Below are positions 44,190 through 53,804 of a stretch of 64,000 bases of DNA, in pieces (position 1 is the first letter of the stretch; each line of letters begins with the position of its first letter). Position numbers and translations under genes: made by a program. The notes beneath the pieces are model-generated. The model worked only from the letters and a program-made list of their open reading frames with translations, searched no databases and had not been told where the DNA came from. The stretch comes from Macrococcoides epidermidis (lineage in GTDB: Bacteria; Bacillota; Bacilli; Staphylococcales; Staphylococcaceae), in assembly GCF_042659445.1 (NCBI RefSeq), contig NZ_JBHSSR010000001.1; one strand, 5' to 3'.

Positions 44190-44915
44190 CTACTTATTAT
44201 CTTTCAATTCTTTTAATATTTTTAAATCTTGCTCGGTTAAAGGATAAGTTTCTAACAAATCTGGACGACGTTCAAACGTTCTTTTTAAAGATGCTTTATG
44301 ACGCCATTCTGCAATGCGTTTATGATCGCCGCTCATTAATACGTCTGGCACCTTTAACCCTTGAAATTCTGCCGGTCTTGTATATTGAGGATGCTCCAGT
44401 AGACCGCTTGAAAATGAGTCATCTTCATGAGATACTTCATTACCCAATACTTCCGGTATTAACCGAACAATCGCATCTGTCATTGTTATCGCTGCATATT
44501 CTCCACCTGTTAATACAAAGTCTCCTAAAGAAATTTCATCTGTTACGAGTTCTGTTCGAATACGCTCATCATATCCTTCATAATGACCACAAATAAATAC
44601 AAGATGGTCTGCATGTGCTAATTCCTCTGCTTTAGCCTGATCAAAACGTTTTCCTTGTGGACACATTAATATGACACGTGTCTTATCAGTTTTGTCAAGA
44701 TGATCCATCGCATTGAAGATTGGTTCTGGTTTTAACACCATCCCTTGCCCTCCACCATATGGATAATCATCAACTTGATGATGTTTATTGTTTGAATAAT
44801 CTCTAAAGTTAACAGTATTGAATTGAATGATGCCCTTATCCTGTGAACGTTTCATAATGGAATGATTTAATATATCAAACATTTCTGGAAAAAGTGTTAA
44901 ATAATCAATTCTCAC
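44190..44915 (-). CDS. trmD: tRNA (guanine-N1)-methyltransferase TrmD
   Basis: TrmD (241 aa) makes m1G37 in tRNAs reading CNN codons, preventing frameshifts. The SPOUT knot is visible: RIDYLTLFPEMFDILNHSI, DDYPYGGGQGMVLKPEPIF, ICGHYEGYDERIRTELVTDE and SLGDFVLTGGEYAAI, then a C-terminal domain LLEHPQYTRPAEFQG. The start is a GTG at 44915, overlapping the rimM stop by 4 nt (GTGA), so translation is coupled to rimM. Confidence 0.97.
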   Translation of the reverse strand: MRIDYLTLFPEMFDILNHSIMKRSQDKGIIQFNTVNFRDYSNNKHHQVDDYPYGGGQGMVLKPEPIFNAMDHLDKTDKTRVILMCPQGKRFDQAKAEELAHADHLVFICGHYEGYDERIRTELVTDEISLGDFVLTGGEYAAITMTDAIVRLIPEVLGNEVSHEDDSFSSGLLEHPQYTRPAEFQGLKVPDVLMSGDHKRIAEWRHKASLKRTFERRPDLLETYPLTEQDLKILKELKDNK

Positions 44916-45412
44916 GATAAGAGACCTTCCATCGCTTCTATTGTAATACGTTTATTTTCAATATCAATTTCTTTTACGACATCTTCAATATATGGAATAA
45001 GATGTTCTTTTTCTCCACGAATTACCCAAACATCATTTGCACCTGTTTCAAAAATATCTGTCACTTTACCGATTGATACACCATCATTAAAAACTTCACA
45101 CCCAATGATATCGCTATAATAATATTCATTTTCTTCTAAAGGAAGTGATGCAGTATCTACATCCTGATAAACATCAAGACCTTTATATTGTTCAACGTCA
45201 TTAATATTATTAATGCCAACGAATGCGACCATATGAAAGTTCTTATGCACACGATACGACTTAATTGTAAGTTCTACTGTTTCATCTTTAAAAGGAATCA
45301 ATAATACTTTACCGGGCTGAAACCGTTCTTCAGCAAAATCAGATGCTGATAATATTTTAACCTCACCTTTAACACCATGCATATTTACAATCTTTCCAAC
45401 ATTTACATTCAT
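44912..45412 (-). CDS. rimM: 16S rRNA processing protein RimM
   Basis: RimM (166 aa) helps assemble the 30S head with S19. The N-terminal beta-barrel MNVNVGKIVNMHGVKGEVKI and the PRC-barrel EYYYSDIIGCEVF, IGKVTDIFETGANDVWVI and LIPYIEDVVKEID match the family. The ATG at 45412 follows GGAGG. It comes 24 nt after a terminator-like hairpin at the end of khpA, leaving no room for a separate promoter in that gap. Confidence 0.96.
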   Translation of the reverse strand: MNVNVGKIVNMHGVKGEVKILSASDFAEERFQPGKVLLIPFKDETVELTIKSYRVHKNFHMVAFVGINNINDVEQYKGLDVYQDVDTASLPLEENEYYYSDIIGCEVFNDGVSIGKVTDIFETGANDVWVIRGEKEHLIPYIEDVVKEIDIENKRITIEAMEGLLS

Positions 45413-45435
45413 TAAGAATACCTCCACTCATCCTC

Positions 45436-45466
45436 ATAAAAAAAGAGTACCAAAAATGGCACTCTT
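45436..45466 (-). terminator. Hairpin between khpA and rimM (partial terminator)
   Basis: Arms 45443-45452 and 45457-45466 pair over 10 bp with one mismatch-type pair and a 4-nt loop, followed by seven T residues on the minus strand. It overlaps the khpA stop by 2 nt. Confidence 0.82.
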
Positions 45467-45692
45467 AATCAATTTCTACAAACACTTTCTTACTTGACTC
45501 GTTATTAGACCCTGAAACGACCGTTCGAATCGCTTTCGCAATACGTCCATGTTTACCTATTACTTTTCCAACATCATCTGAATGTAGAATTAAATGATAG
45601 GTAATACTCGTTGCATGTTCTTCTTTTTCAATCTTAATATCTTGCGGATGATCGACGAGTGGTTCAATAATCGTTTGTAATAATTTTTCCAT
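45465..45692 (-). CDS. khpA: KhpA, KH-domain RNA-binding protein
   Basis: A 75-residue single KH-domain protein. The GxxG loop is in VGKVIGKHGRIAKAIRTVV. It starts 5 nt after rpsP, as in other Firmicutes. In Streptococcus KhpA works with KhpB/EloR on cell elongation and division RNA; the function in this organism is assumed to be similar. The stop codon overlaps a terminator-like hairpin. Confidence 0.92.
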   Translation of the reverse strand: MEKLLQTIIEPLVDHPQDIKIEKEEHATSITYHLILHSDDVGKVIGKHGRIAKAIRTVVSGSNNESSKKVFVEID

Positions 45693-45697
45693 CGGAA

Positions 45698-45973
45698 TTA
45701 CTTCGCGATTTTTTGGTTATGGAATTTTTCCATGATACCTTGTCCAGACAAGATATTACGTACTGTATCAGTAGGTTTAGCACCTTCTGCTAACCATTTT
45801 AAAGCTAACTCTTCATTAACTTTAATTTCAGCTTCTGGTTTAGCAACTGGATTATAAGTTCCGATTGCTTCGATGATACGTCCGTCACGAGGTGCACGAG
45901 CGTCTGCTACTACGATACGATAGAATGGGTTTCTTTTTGATCCCATACGAGTTAAACGAATTTTTACTGCCAT
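45698..45973 (-). CDS. rpsP: 30S ribosomal protein S16
   Basis: S16 (91 aa) is required for 30S body assembly. MAVKIRLTRMGSKRNPFYRI opens the protein, followed by VVADARAPRDGRIIEAIGTY and NPVAKPEAEIKVNEE, all family hallmarks. The ATG at 45973 is favoured over the longer in-frame extension because AVKIRL is the conserved N-terminus. First gene of rpsP-khpA-rimM-trmD. Confidence 0.97.
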   Translation of the reverse strand: MAVKIRLTRMGSKRNPFYRIVVADARAPRDGRIIEAIGTYNPVAKPEAEIKVNEELALKWLAEGAKPTDTVRNILSGQGIMEKFHNQKIAK

Positions 45974-46012
45974 AATTAAATCTCTCCATTTCATAACTTT
46001 CTACAAGAATTA

Positions 46013-46041
46013 ATGATAACAGACTCCCTCCAACCTGTAAA
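46013..46041 (-). promoter_or_regulatory. Promoter of rpsP-khpA-rimM-trmD
   Basis: TTTACA (46036-46041) and TATCAT (46013-46018) are 17 bp apart on the minus strand, with an extended TGT in front of the -10. An imperfect dyad GTAAAG/CTTTAC overlaps the -35 (46037-46056). Confidence 0.65.
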
Positions 46042-46082
46042 GTATTTTTTCTTTACAAAATTATATTTTTTTATCTAAATTC

Positions 46083-46113
46083 AAAAAAGAATGAAACAGA
46101 TAACGTTTCATTC
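46083..46113 (-). terminator. Terminator of ftsY-ylxM-ffh
   Basis: Arms 46089-46097 and 46105-46113 (GAATGAAAC/GTTTCATTC) form a perfect 9-bp stem with a 7-nt loop, followed by T residues on the minus strand, 9 bp after the ffh stop. Confidence 0.9.
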
Positions 46114-46122
46114 CTTTTTTGA

Positions 46123-47475
46123 TTAAAATGGTAAATTCATACCTGCAAATGGATTTTTGCCTTTTTTACCTTTTTTCATTCCGCTAAACTGCTTCATCAT
46201 TTTCTTCATCTCATCAAATTGTTTAATCAGTTTGTTTACTTCCGATAAACTGCGTCCTGAGCCTTTAGCGATACGTTTTTTACGACTCACATTGATGATT
46301 GCCGGATTTTCACGCTCTTCTTTTGTCATGCTTCGAATAATCGCCTGAATATGATCGATTTGCTTTGGATTCATATTCAGCTGATTAACTTGCTTCATCT
46401 TATTTGCACCTGGTATCATTTTAAGCAGATCATCTAAAGGTCCAAGTGCTTTCACTTGCTCCAGCTGATCGAGAAAATCATCAAAAGTAAATGATGACGT
46501 ACGCATCTTTTGTTCTAATTCTTTTGCTTTCGATTCATCAACCTGAGATTGAGCCTTTTCGATTAAGCTTAATACATCACCCATACCTAAAATACGTGAT
46601 GCCATACGTTCAGGATGGAAAGGTTCTAAGCCGTCCATCTTCTCACTCATACCAACAAACTTAATAGGTTTTTGTGTAACACTTCTAATAGAAAGCGCCG
46701 CACCACCACGTGTATCTCCATCAAGTTTAGTTAAGGTAACACCCGTAACATCTAATTGCCCATCAAAACTTTCAGCAACATTTACTGCATCCTGACCGGT
46801 CATAGAATCTACAACGAGCATTATTTCATCAGGTTTCGCTACTTCTTTAACATCTACAAGTTCCTGCATCAGCTTTTCATCAATATGCAGTCGACCTGCA
46901 GTATCAATAATCACAAAATCAAGATGTTCCTCTTTTGCATGTTGTAATGCGCGTTCTGTAATTTCAGCAGGAGATACTTGATCACCTAAAGTAAATACAG
47001 GTATATCGATTTGCTTACCTACTGTTTGTAACTGCTGGATTGCTGCTGGTCTATAAATATCACAGGCAACAAGTAAAGGTTTTTTATTATATTTCTTTCT
47101 CATTAATAGTGCAAGTTTCCCTGCAGTTGTCGTTTTACCTGCCCCCTGCAAACCGACCATCATAACTACTGTCGGTGGTTTCTTACTCATATTAATCTGA
47201 GTGTTTTCTCCACCCATCAATGTTGTTAATTCATCCTGTACAATCTTAATGACTTGTTGTCCAGGTGTTAAAGAACTCATAACATCTGAACCTAACGCAC
47301 GTTCAGAAACAGTTGCAACGAACTGCTTTACAACTTTAAAGTTAACGTCTGCCTCAAGCAATGCTAAACGTACTTCACGCATCATCACTTTTATATCCGC
47401 TTCAGTAACTTTACCTTTTCCTTTAATTTTCTGCATTGTAGCCTGGAGTCGATCTGATAATCCTTCAAAAGCCAT
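46123..47475 (-). CDS. ffh: Signal recognition particle protein Ffh
   Basis: Ffh (450 aa) binds signal sequences and SRP RNA. It has the N domain, then the SRP GTPase with G1 GLQGAGKTTTAGKLA near residue 107, DTAGRLH and TKLDGDTRGGAALS, and the methionine-rich M domain (about 295-435), with RRG-like RNA-binding GSGRSLSEVNKLIKQF and a MMKQFSGMKKGKKGKNPF tail. Works with FtsY, encoded nearby. The ATG at 47475 follows GAGGGGGG. Confidence 0.98.
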   Translation of the reverse strand: MAFEGLSDRLQATMQKIKGKGKVTEADIKVMMREVRLALLEADVNFKVVKQFVATVSERALGSDVMSSLTPGQQVIKIVQDELTTLMGGENTQINMSKKPPTVVMMVGLQGAGKTTTAGKLALLMRKKYNKKPLLVACDIYRPAAIQQLQTVGKQIDIPVFTLGDQVSPAEITERALQHAKEEHLDFVIIDTAGRLHIDEKLMQELVDVKEVAKPDEIMLVVDSMTGQDAVNVAESFDGQLDVTGVTLTKLDGDTRGGAALSIRSVTQKPIKFVGMSEKMDGLEPFHPERMASRILGMGDVLSLIEKAQSQVDESKAKELEQKMRTSSFTFDDFLDQLEQVKALGPLDDLLKMIPGANKMKQVNQLNMNPKQIDHIQAIIRSMTKEERENPAIINVSRKKRIAKGSGRSLSEVNKLIKQFDEMKKMMKQFSGMKKGKKGKNPFAGMNLPF

Positions 47476-47488
47476 ACAATGACCCCCC

Positions 47489-47830
47489 TCATTCTATTTT
47501 CTGTAATGCTTCAATATATTGATTAATCTTATCTTTGTTAATTGTTGCCTTTGCTAATTCAGTATGAATGCTATTAATTAATTGTTGTCTTTGTTCAAAT
47601 TTTTCATATAAGCCTAGACGCGTCTCATAATCTTCTAATAATTCGTCAGTACGTCTAATATTATCATAAACAGCCTGACGTGACACATTAAAAGTTTCTG
47701 CAATTTCAGAAAGTGATTCATCCAGTAAGTAATAACGCTCCAAATAATTACGCTGTTTATCTGTTAATAATGACTGATAAAAATCAAACAAATAATTCAT
47801 GCGCATCGTTTTAACTAAATCACTACTCAT
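47489..47830 (-). CDS. ylxM: YlxM, SRP-associated helix-turn-helix protein
   Basis: A 113-residue helical protein with a sigma-70 region-4-like helix-turn-helix (SLSEIAETFNVSRQAVYDNI at about 45-65). YlxM is encoded with ffh in Firmicutes and in Streptococcus influences SRP function. The start is uncertain: ATG at 47830 (MSSDLVK) has AAAGGA 8 nt upstream and matches homolog ends; an ATG 9 nt further upstream has no proper ribosome site. It overlaps the ftsY end by 8 nt, suggesting coupled translation. Confidence 0.9.
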   Translation of the reverse strand: MSSDLVKTMRMNYLFDFYQSLLTDKQRNYLERYYLLDESLSEIAETFNVSRQAVYDNIRRTDELLEDYETRLGLYEKFEQRQQLINSIHTELAKATINKDKINQYIEALQKIE

Positions 47831-49088
47831 CTCGAGCATCCTTTAAAACTTCTGCTGCTTTGTTTTCTTCATCTGTAGATTGTTCAATCATATCAGCAAA
47901 TAATCCGTATACATAACTTTCTGCATCAAAAGGTTGCAGGTCATCCAGCTTTTCTCCTAATCCGACAAACTTAACAGGAATGTGTAATTCATTACGTATA
48001 GCAAGTACGATACCACCTTTTGCAGTACCATCTAATTTAGTCAATACGATACCTGACACATCTGTTACTTCTTTAAAAGCTTTCGCTTGAACTAAAGCAT
48101 TTTGTCCGGTCGTCGCATCAAGTGCTAATAATACTTCATGTGGTGCACCTGGTACTGCTTTTGATAATACTTTCTTTACTTTTTCAAGCTCTGTCATTAA
48201 GTTCGCTTTATTTTGCAAACGACCTGCCGTATCACAAATTAAAATGTCTGCACCGCGGTTCTTCGCAGCATTTACAGCATCATACATAACAGCTGCTGGA
48301 TCTGATCCTTCTTTCTGTTTAATGACTTCGACACCAACACGGTCTCCCCATACTTGTAATTGTTCAATGGCACCGGCACGGAAAGTGTCTCCTGCTGCAA
48401 GCATTACTTGCTTACCTTGCGCTTTATAGCGGTGCGCGAGCTTACCGATTGTTGTCGTTTTACCAACACCGTTTACCCCAACCATTAAAATAACAGTTAA
48501 CTCGCCTTCCTGAATATTCATCTTTTGAAGTTCATCGTCTTCCTGCTCGTAAATTTCTACAATTTTTTCAACAATAACTTCACGTAAATCTGCAGTTTCA
48601 GTGATATTCTGGCGTTTTGCTTCCATACGTAATGATTCTACAAGTTCCATCACTGTATTAAATCCAACGTCCGCCTGAATTAACATTTCTTCCAATGCCT
48701 CGAAGAAATCTTCATCTACAGTACGATACATCGCTAATAAATCATTTAATTTATTCTGGAAGTTTTCACGAGATTTCTCTAAACCTTCTCGGAATTTCGC
48801 ACCAAGTTGTTGTGATTCCCATTCTTCGAACTCTTCTATAGAGATTAAATCATCATCTTCAAAGTCAAATTCCCAACCAGTAGATTGTTTCTTAGGTGCT
48901 GACTTTGTTTCTTGCTGTGGCTGTTCAAATACATCTACCGGTTTATGATCGTACGTTTTCGTTTGACTCTCGCTTTGGGGATCGATATCCTGCGTTCCAA
49001 TATCATCTAATGGTTGCAGGTCATCTTGTAAATTTTTCGGTTCCTCTTTTGCGACGAATCTATCTTTAAGTTTCTTAAAAAAACTCAT
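47823..49088 (-). CDS. ftsY: Signal recognition particle receptor FtsY
   Basis: FtsY (421 aa) docks SRP-ribosome complexes at the membrane. The acidic N-terminal A domain (about 1-100) is followed by the N domain and GTPase: G1 GVNGVGKTTTIGKLAHRY near 220, DTAGRLQNK, LDATTGQNALVQAKAF and TKLDGTAKGGIVLAI. The ATG at 49088 is 1 nt into the smc stop, with SD AAGGAG. Order smc-ftsY-ylxM-ffh is conserved in Firmicutes. Confidence 0.98.
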   Translation of the reverse strand: MSFFKKLKDRFVAKEEPKNLQDDLQPLDDIGTQDIDPQSESQTKTYDHKPVDVFEQPQQETKSAPKKQSTGWEFDFEDDDLISIEEFEEWESQQLGAKFREGLEKSRENFQNKLNDLLAMYRTVDEDFFEALEEMLIQADVGFNTVMELVESLRMEAKRQNITETADLREVIVEKIVEIYEQEDDELQKMNIQEGELTVILMVGVNGVGKTTTIGKLAHRYKAQGKQVMLAAGDTFRAGAIEQLQVWGDRVGVEVIKQKEGSDPAAVMYDAVNAAKNRGADILICDTAGRLQNKANLMTELEKVKKVLSKAVPGAPHEVLLALDATTGQNALVQAKAFKEVTDVSGIVLTKLDGTAKGGIVLAIRNELHIPVKFVGLGEKLDDLQPFDAESYVYGLFADMIEQSTDEENKAAEVLKDARDE

Positions 49089-52000
49089 TATTTAGTCAGC
49101 TCCTTTAGTTTTTTATCATCTAAATCTTTTAAATTCACGCTAACAAGTTGTGTTATTCCAGAGTTTTGCATCGTAACACCATATAAACGATCACTTTTTT
49201 CCATCGTACCTTTTCGATGCGTAATTACGATAAACTGCGTATCTTGTGTTAAAGTATTCAGAAAATCAGCAAATCGATTAACATTTGCTTCATCAAGTGC
49301 CGCTTCTACTTCATCTAGTATAACAAATGGCGCGCTTCTTGCCTGTAAAATTGAGAATAATAATACAATCGCAGTCAGCGCTCGTTCCCCACCTGATAAA
49401 AGACTTAAATTTTGACGACGTTTCCCTGGCGGCTCAACAAATATGTCAATACCCGCAGTGAGTACATCTTCACTTGTAAGTTGTAATAATCCCGTACCTC
49501 CACCAAACAACTGTTTGAATATACGTTCAAAGGCACGAGATACAGTTTCAAACGTCTCCATAAAACGAACAGAAACTGTCTCATCCATTTCATGAATAAT
49601 TGATTCTAAATTTGCTTTCGCTTCTAATAAGTCCGCTTCCTGGTTTGTTAAAAATTCATAACGTTCACCGACTGCCTTATATTGCTCTATCGCATTTAAA
49701 TTAACATTACCTAGTTCTTCGATAGAAATCTTCGTTAAACGTACACGCTTACGTAGATGTTCTAAATCTGTCTGGAAGACATCCTCTACACCAAGTGTTT
49801 CCCAAACATAATCTTTTGCTGATTCAAATGTCATCTGATATTGCTCAAGTAAATGATTAATCAGGTTGTCCAGTAGAACATTTAATCTGGAATGCTTTCC
49901 TTTTAATTCACCTACTCCATTCTCAATACCACTAATCTGACGCAATAATTCATTATATTCTTTATCCATATTATCAATGGATGATGCAAGTTCAGATAAA
50001 TTTTCATCTTCAGTTTGCATACGCGACTCAATTGCTAATTTTTCTTCAGATAATGTTCTTAATGTTTCTTCTTTAGCAATAATCTCCTGCTCAACAGCTG
50101 CTACATTTATTTGATTTGCATCCAGATGAAGCGCATCTATTTCAGCTTGTACATCTTTGATTTGAGCTATACGTTCATTTAATATATCAGTTTGATGCGT
50201 AATCTTTGTTGTTAATACTGCAAGTTCATTTTTCAAATCATTAATATTATCATTTAATTTTTTTTCAATCGACTTCTTGTCGCTCGCATTATTATTAAAA
50301 TTTTGAATACGTGCATTTAAATTAACCAGTTCTAATTCGATTGCATTTATCGTTTCGCGATGCACTTTAATAAGCCGTTGTCTAGAAGCAATGTATTCAG
50401 ACTCTTTCATTAATGATTCCACTTCTTCATGCATCACTTTTAGTCGGCGTTCTTTTGCAGTAGCTTCTTCTAATGACAATTTCAGTTGATGCACATCATC
50501 ACGCAATGTTTCGCCATCAATACGCAACTGGTTCACTTTCATTTCTTCAGTTGTTATCATTTCTGATAAAGTATCAACCTGCTTTTTAAGTTGCTCTGTA
50601 GATGCTCTAAATTCTGCAAGTTGATTTGTTATCACTTGTAAATCATTTCGTGCTGTTAAAGCTTGCGTCGGTTTATTTTTACTTCCTCCAGACATTGATC
50701 CGCCTGGATTAACAATATCCCCATCTAATGTTACGATACGATATTTAAACCCGATGGCTCTGGCGATTTCATTAGCATGCTTCAAAGTATCACAAACAAG
50801 TACATTTCCTGATACATTATCAATAATTGATTGATATGTTTGCTCTGTGTGAATCAGTTCATTCAGAGTATTAATAAAACCTGGCATATTGTTTACGATT
50901 TGACGGACTTCGTGTGTGATTGATCTCGGTTTAATCACTGAGAGCGGTAAAAATGTTGCTCTGCCATACTTTTTATCGCGTAAAAATTGAATTGCTGTAC
51001 GTCCCGCCTGTTCATCATCTACGATAATATGTTGTAAGCTAGCACTAAGTGCACTATCTAACGCATCATTATATTGTGCATCTATTTCAATGACATCTAA
51101 TACAGTAGTGTGGATACCATTTAATTGATCTTTATGCTTCAACAATATACGTACGCCTTGATAATAGCCTTGATACTCTTCCTGCATTAACGTTAAACGT
51201 TCTCTTTTACGCTCTAAATCTTCAATATAACGGCGTGCTTGTGAATATTTTTCGCGCACGGTATTATATTCTGCTTTCCTGGATTCTATATTAGAAAGAG
51301 CCTGTTTATATTCTTCTCGCAATTTATCAAGGTCATTTGTCTTGGATGTAATTGTATTGTTCAAATGTCCTATTGTTTGCTGAATTGCTTCAAAGTCTTG
51401 TTCTACATTATTATTGACAGTTTGTTGTTTCGATTGTTTCTGATTAAATTGCTCGACTTCTTTTTCAATAAGTTTTATTTCATTCGACAGTGCAGTTTGC
51501 TCGCTTAACTTTTCATAATAGCTATCACGTGTTTCATCAATCAACGTTTCGTTATCTAAATCTAGTTCTGTTAATTCCTTTTGTTGCGCTTTTAATTGAC
51601 GATCTAACGCTTTCTTATTCACCGATAAAGTTTGAATCTTCGTCTCAATTTCTTCTTTTCGTGCTAATTCATTTGTTAACTGTTCATTATATTTTTTTAA
51701 ACGTTCGTTTCGTTTCGCTGAAGATTCATTCTGGTTGGTTAAACGTTCTTTTAGAACGTTTACCTGACCGATATATCGTTCAATTTGTTCAGTCGTTGAG
51801 AGAAGTGATTGATTCAAAGTATGAATGCTTTCCTGAAGTGCTTTTCTTTGTGATTTATGATGTGATAACCTTTCATTAATACGCTCACTTTTTTCTTTTT
51901 TAAACTGAATCAAACCATTAAATTCATTGATTTCATCTTCATATTTCGTAAAGTCTTGTCGCGTCGTTTCAATATCAGCAATTGTCACTTGTATATCTGC

Positions 52001-52675
52001 ATCTTTCATTTCTTCAGAAAGTGCTAAGTATTCTTCAGCGATACTGGCTTCAATCTTTAAAGGTTCCACTCTATCTTTTAGGTCGTAGATGATATCATGC
52101 ACACGCAATAAATTATTATTCGTATCTTCGAGTTTGGATTCTGTTTCTTTTTTGCGTTTTTTATACTTTAATACACCAGCCGCTTCTTCAATTAATTGTC
52201 TGCGTTCTTCTGGTTTTGCGTTTAATACTTGATCGACTTTCCCTTGTGAGATCATGCTGAATGCATCTCGTCCTAATCCACTATCCAAAAATAATTCCGT
52301 CACATCTTTTAAACGGCTTTTTTGTTTATTTAATAAGTATTCACTGTCACCATTACGATATAATTTACGCGTTACTTCTACAATATCAGCATCTATGTTT
52401 AACATGCGTTTGTGATTATCCATTGTAAGTGTAACTTCAGCATAATTTTGTGGCTTTCTATCCTGTGCACCCGAGAATATTACATCTTCCATCTTCGCAC
52501 CACGTAAACTCTTAGCTGATTGTTCACCTAACACCCATTTAATTGCATCAGTAATGTTACTTTTTCCTGAACCGTTTGGTCCAACTATTGCTGTTACACC
52601 CGAATCGAAATTAGCAGTTGTCTTATCTGCAAATGATTTAAAGCCATATGCAGAGACTTGTTTCAAATAAACCAT
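49088..52675 (-). CDS. smc: Chromosome condensation protein SMC
   Basis: SMC (1195 aa) forms the DNA-loop-extruding condensin with ScpA and ScpB. The head has Walker A GPNGSGKS at 32-39, the LSGGERAL signature and Walker B FVILDEVEAALDEAN near the C-terminus; two long coiled coils flank the hinge (about 500-680, GVRILLKHKDQLNGI through NPGGSMSGGS). Starts 1 nt after rnc. Length equals other staphylococcal SMCs; no defect seen. Confidence 0.98.
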   Translation of the reverse strand: MVYLKQVSAYGFKSFADKTTANFDSGVTAIVGPNGSGKSNITDAIKWVLGEQSAKSLRGAKMEDVIFSGAQDRKPQNYAEVTLTMDNHKRMLNIDADIVEVTRKLYRNGDSEYLLNKQKSRLKDVTELFLDSGLGRDAFSMISQGKVDQVLNAKPEERRQLIEEAAGVLKYKKRKKETESKLEDTNNNLLRVHDIIYDLKDRVEPLKIEASIAEEYLALSEEMKDADIQVTIADIETTRQDFTKYEDEINEFNGLIQFKKEKSERINERLSHHKSQRKALQESIHTLNQSLLSTTEQIERYIGQVNVLKERLTNQNESSAKRNERLKKYNEQLTNELARKEEIETKIQTLSVNKKALDRQLKAQQKELTELDLDNETLIDETRDSYYEKLSEQTALSNEIKLIEKEVEQFNQKQSKQQTVNNNVEQDFEAIQQTIGHLNNTITSKTNDLDKLREEYKQALSNIESRKAEYNTVREKYSQARRYIEDLERKRERLTLMQEEYQGYYQGVRILLKHKDQLNGIHTTVLDVIEIDAQYNDALDSALSASLQHIIVDDEQAGRTAIQFLRDKKYGRATFLPLSVIKPRSITHEVRQIVNNMPGFINTLNELIHTEQTYQSIIDNVSGNVLVCDTLKHANEIARAIGFKYRIVTLDGDIVNPGGSMSGGSKNKPTQALTARNDLQVITNQLAEFRASTEQLKKQVDTLSEMITTEEMKVNQLRIDGETLRDDVHQLKLSLEEATAKERRLKVMHEEVESLMKESEYIASRQRLIKVHRETINAIELELVNLNARIQNFNNNASDKKSIEKKLNDNINDLKNELAVLTTKITHQTDILNERIAQIKDVQAEIDALHLDANQINVAAVEQEIIAKEETLRTLSEEKLAIESRMQTEDENLSELASSIDNMDKEYNELLRQISGIENGVGELKGKHSRLNVLLDNLINHLLEQYQMTFESAKDYVWETLGVEDVFQTDLEHLRKRVRLTKISIEELGNVNLNAIEQYKAVGERYEFLTNQEADLLEAKANLESIIHEMDETVSVRFMETFETVSRAFERIFKQLFGGGTGLLQLTSEDVLTAGIDIFVEPPGKRRQNLSLLSGGERALTAIVLLFSILQARSAPFVILDEVEAALDEANVNRFADFLNTLTQDTQFIVITHRKGTMEKSDRLYGVTMQNSGITQLVSVNLKDLDDKKLKELTK

Positions 52676-52676
52676 A

Positions 52677-53402
52677 TTACGCTCCTGCCATCAGAATTGC
52701 TAACGCATCCTGCGCCGCTTTCTGTTCTGATTCTTTCTTCGTTCTTCCGCTTCCGATACCTAAACGCTCACCTTCGATGCAGACAACCGAAGTAAACGTT
52801 TTAAAGTGTGCCGGACCTTCTTCACTAATCAATTGATATGTCACCTGAACATTTTTCGTCTTATGAATATATTCCTGTAAAAATGTCTTATGATCTAATA
52901 TGCCTTCAATTAAGTCTTCAGTAATATTCGGAAAAATAAACTGGTTGAAAAACTTTAACGTTGCATCATACCCTAAATCTAAATATAATGCACCAACGAA
53001 AGCCTCAAATACGTCAGCAATTAAAGATGGACGGGTTCTGCCACCAGTTTTTTCTTCTCCTTTACCAAGAAGGATCAATTGATCAAATCCTAATTGTTTC
53101 GCAAATGTCACAAGTGAAGGTTCACATACGATTGCTGCACGTAACTTCGTTAATTTACCCTCTGGTAAATGACTGTGCTCTTTGTATAAATATTGTGAGA
53201 CCATCAATTCTAACACCGCATCACCTAAAAATTCTAAACGCTCGTTATCATTCACTTTATCTAGTTTAAAATCATTGATGAAACTAGAATGTGAAAATGC
53301 CTGCGTATAAATCGTGATGTCTTGAGGTACAATATCCAGCGATTCAAACGTTATGTTAATTTTTTTCTTAAACTTCTCAATAATTGCTAGTCTTTTGTTC
53401 AT
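52677..53402 (-). CDS. rnc: Ribonuclease III
   Basis: RNase III (241 aa) cuts double-stranded RNA during rRNA and mRNA processing. The catalytic motif ERLEFLGDAVLEL (near 60-72) with GGRTRPSLIADVFEAFVGAL carries the metal-binding acidic residues; the C-terminal dsRNA-binding domain ends IGSGRTKKESEQKAAQDALA. First gene of rnc-smc-ftsY-ylxM-ffh; preceded by the acpP terminator. Confidence 0.98.
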   Translation of the reverse strand: MNKRLAIIEKFKKKINITFESLDIVPQDITIYTQAFSHSSFINDFKLDKVNDNERLEFLGDAVLELMVSQYLYKEHSHLPEGKLTKLRAAIVCEPSLVTFAKQLGFDQLILLGKGEEKTGGRTRPSLIADVFEAFVGALYLDLGYDATLKFFNQFIFPNITEDLIEGILDHKTFLQEYIHKTKNVQVTYQLISEEGPAHFKTFTSVVCIEGERLGIGSGRTKKESEQKAAQDALAILMAGA

Positions 53403-53482
53403 TTTTTTCCTCCTTTTTCAAGTAATACTCTTTATATTTTACGTTAAAACGATTTATAAAAAAAGCAATATATGAGATTTCT

Positions 53483-53523
53483 AAAAAAATCCTATAGCAC
53501 TAAAATGTTAGTGTTATAGGATT
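53483..53523 (-). terminator. Terminator of the fapR-acpP operon
   Basis: A near-perfect 16-bp stem (arms 53488-53503 and 53508-53523, with one G-U pair) and a 4-nt loop, followed by T residues on the minus strand, 7 bp after the acpP stop. Confidence 0.92.
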
Positions 53524-53530
53524 GATATGA

Positions 53531-53764
53531 TTAAGCCTCTAAAGATTCAATGTATTTAACTGCATCACCAACTGTGTTGATTTTTTCAGCTTCTTCATCC
53601 GGAATTTCCATTCCAAATTGATCTTCTAATTCCATTACTAATTCAGCGATATCTAAAGAATCAGCACCTAAATCATCTTTAAATGAAGCATTTTCAGTAA
53701 CTTTATCCGCATCAACGCCTAAGCGATCAACGATGATTTCTTTTACTTTGTCGAAGTTTTCCAT
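53531..53764 (-). CDS. acpP: Acyl carrier protein
   Basis: ACP (77 aa) carries growing fatty acids on a phosphopantetheine arm at S36 in LGADSLDIAELVMELE. The MENFDKVKEIIVDRLG start and SDL-type helix II are typical. The ATG at 53764 follows AAGGAGG at ideal spacing; a GTG 9 nt upstream also reads in frame but is too close to the ribosome site. Last gene of fapR-plsX-fabD-fabG-acpP. Confidence 0.98.
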   Translation of the reverse strand: MENFDKVKEIIVDRLGVDADKVTENASFKDDLGADSLDIAELVMELEDQFGMEIPDEEAEKINTVGDAVKYIESLEA

Positions 53765-53804
53765 GTGTTTCACCTCCTTAAAATATCCTATATTATTTTA
53801 CCCC

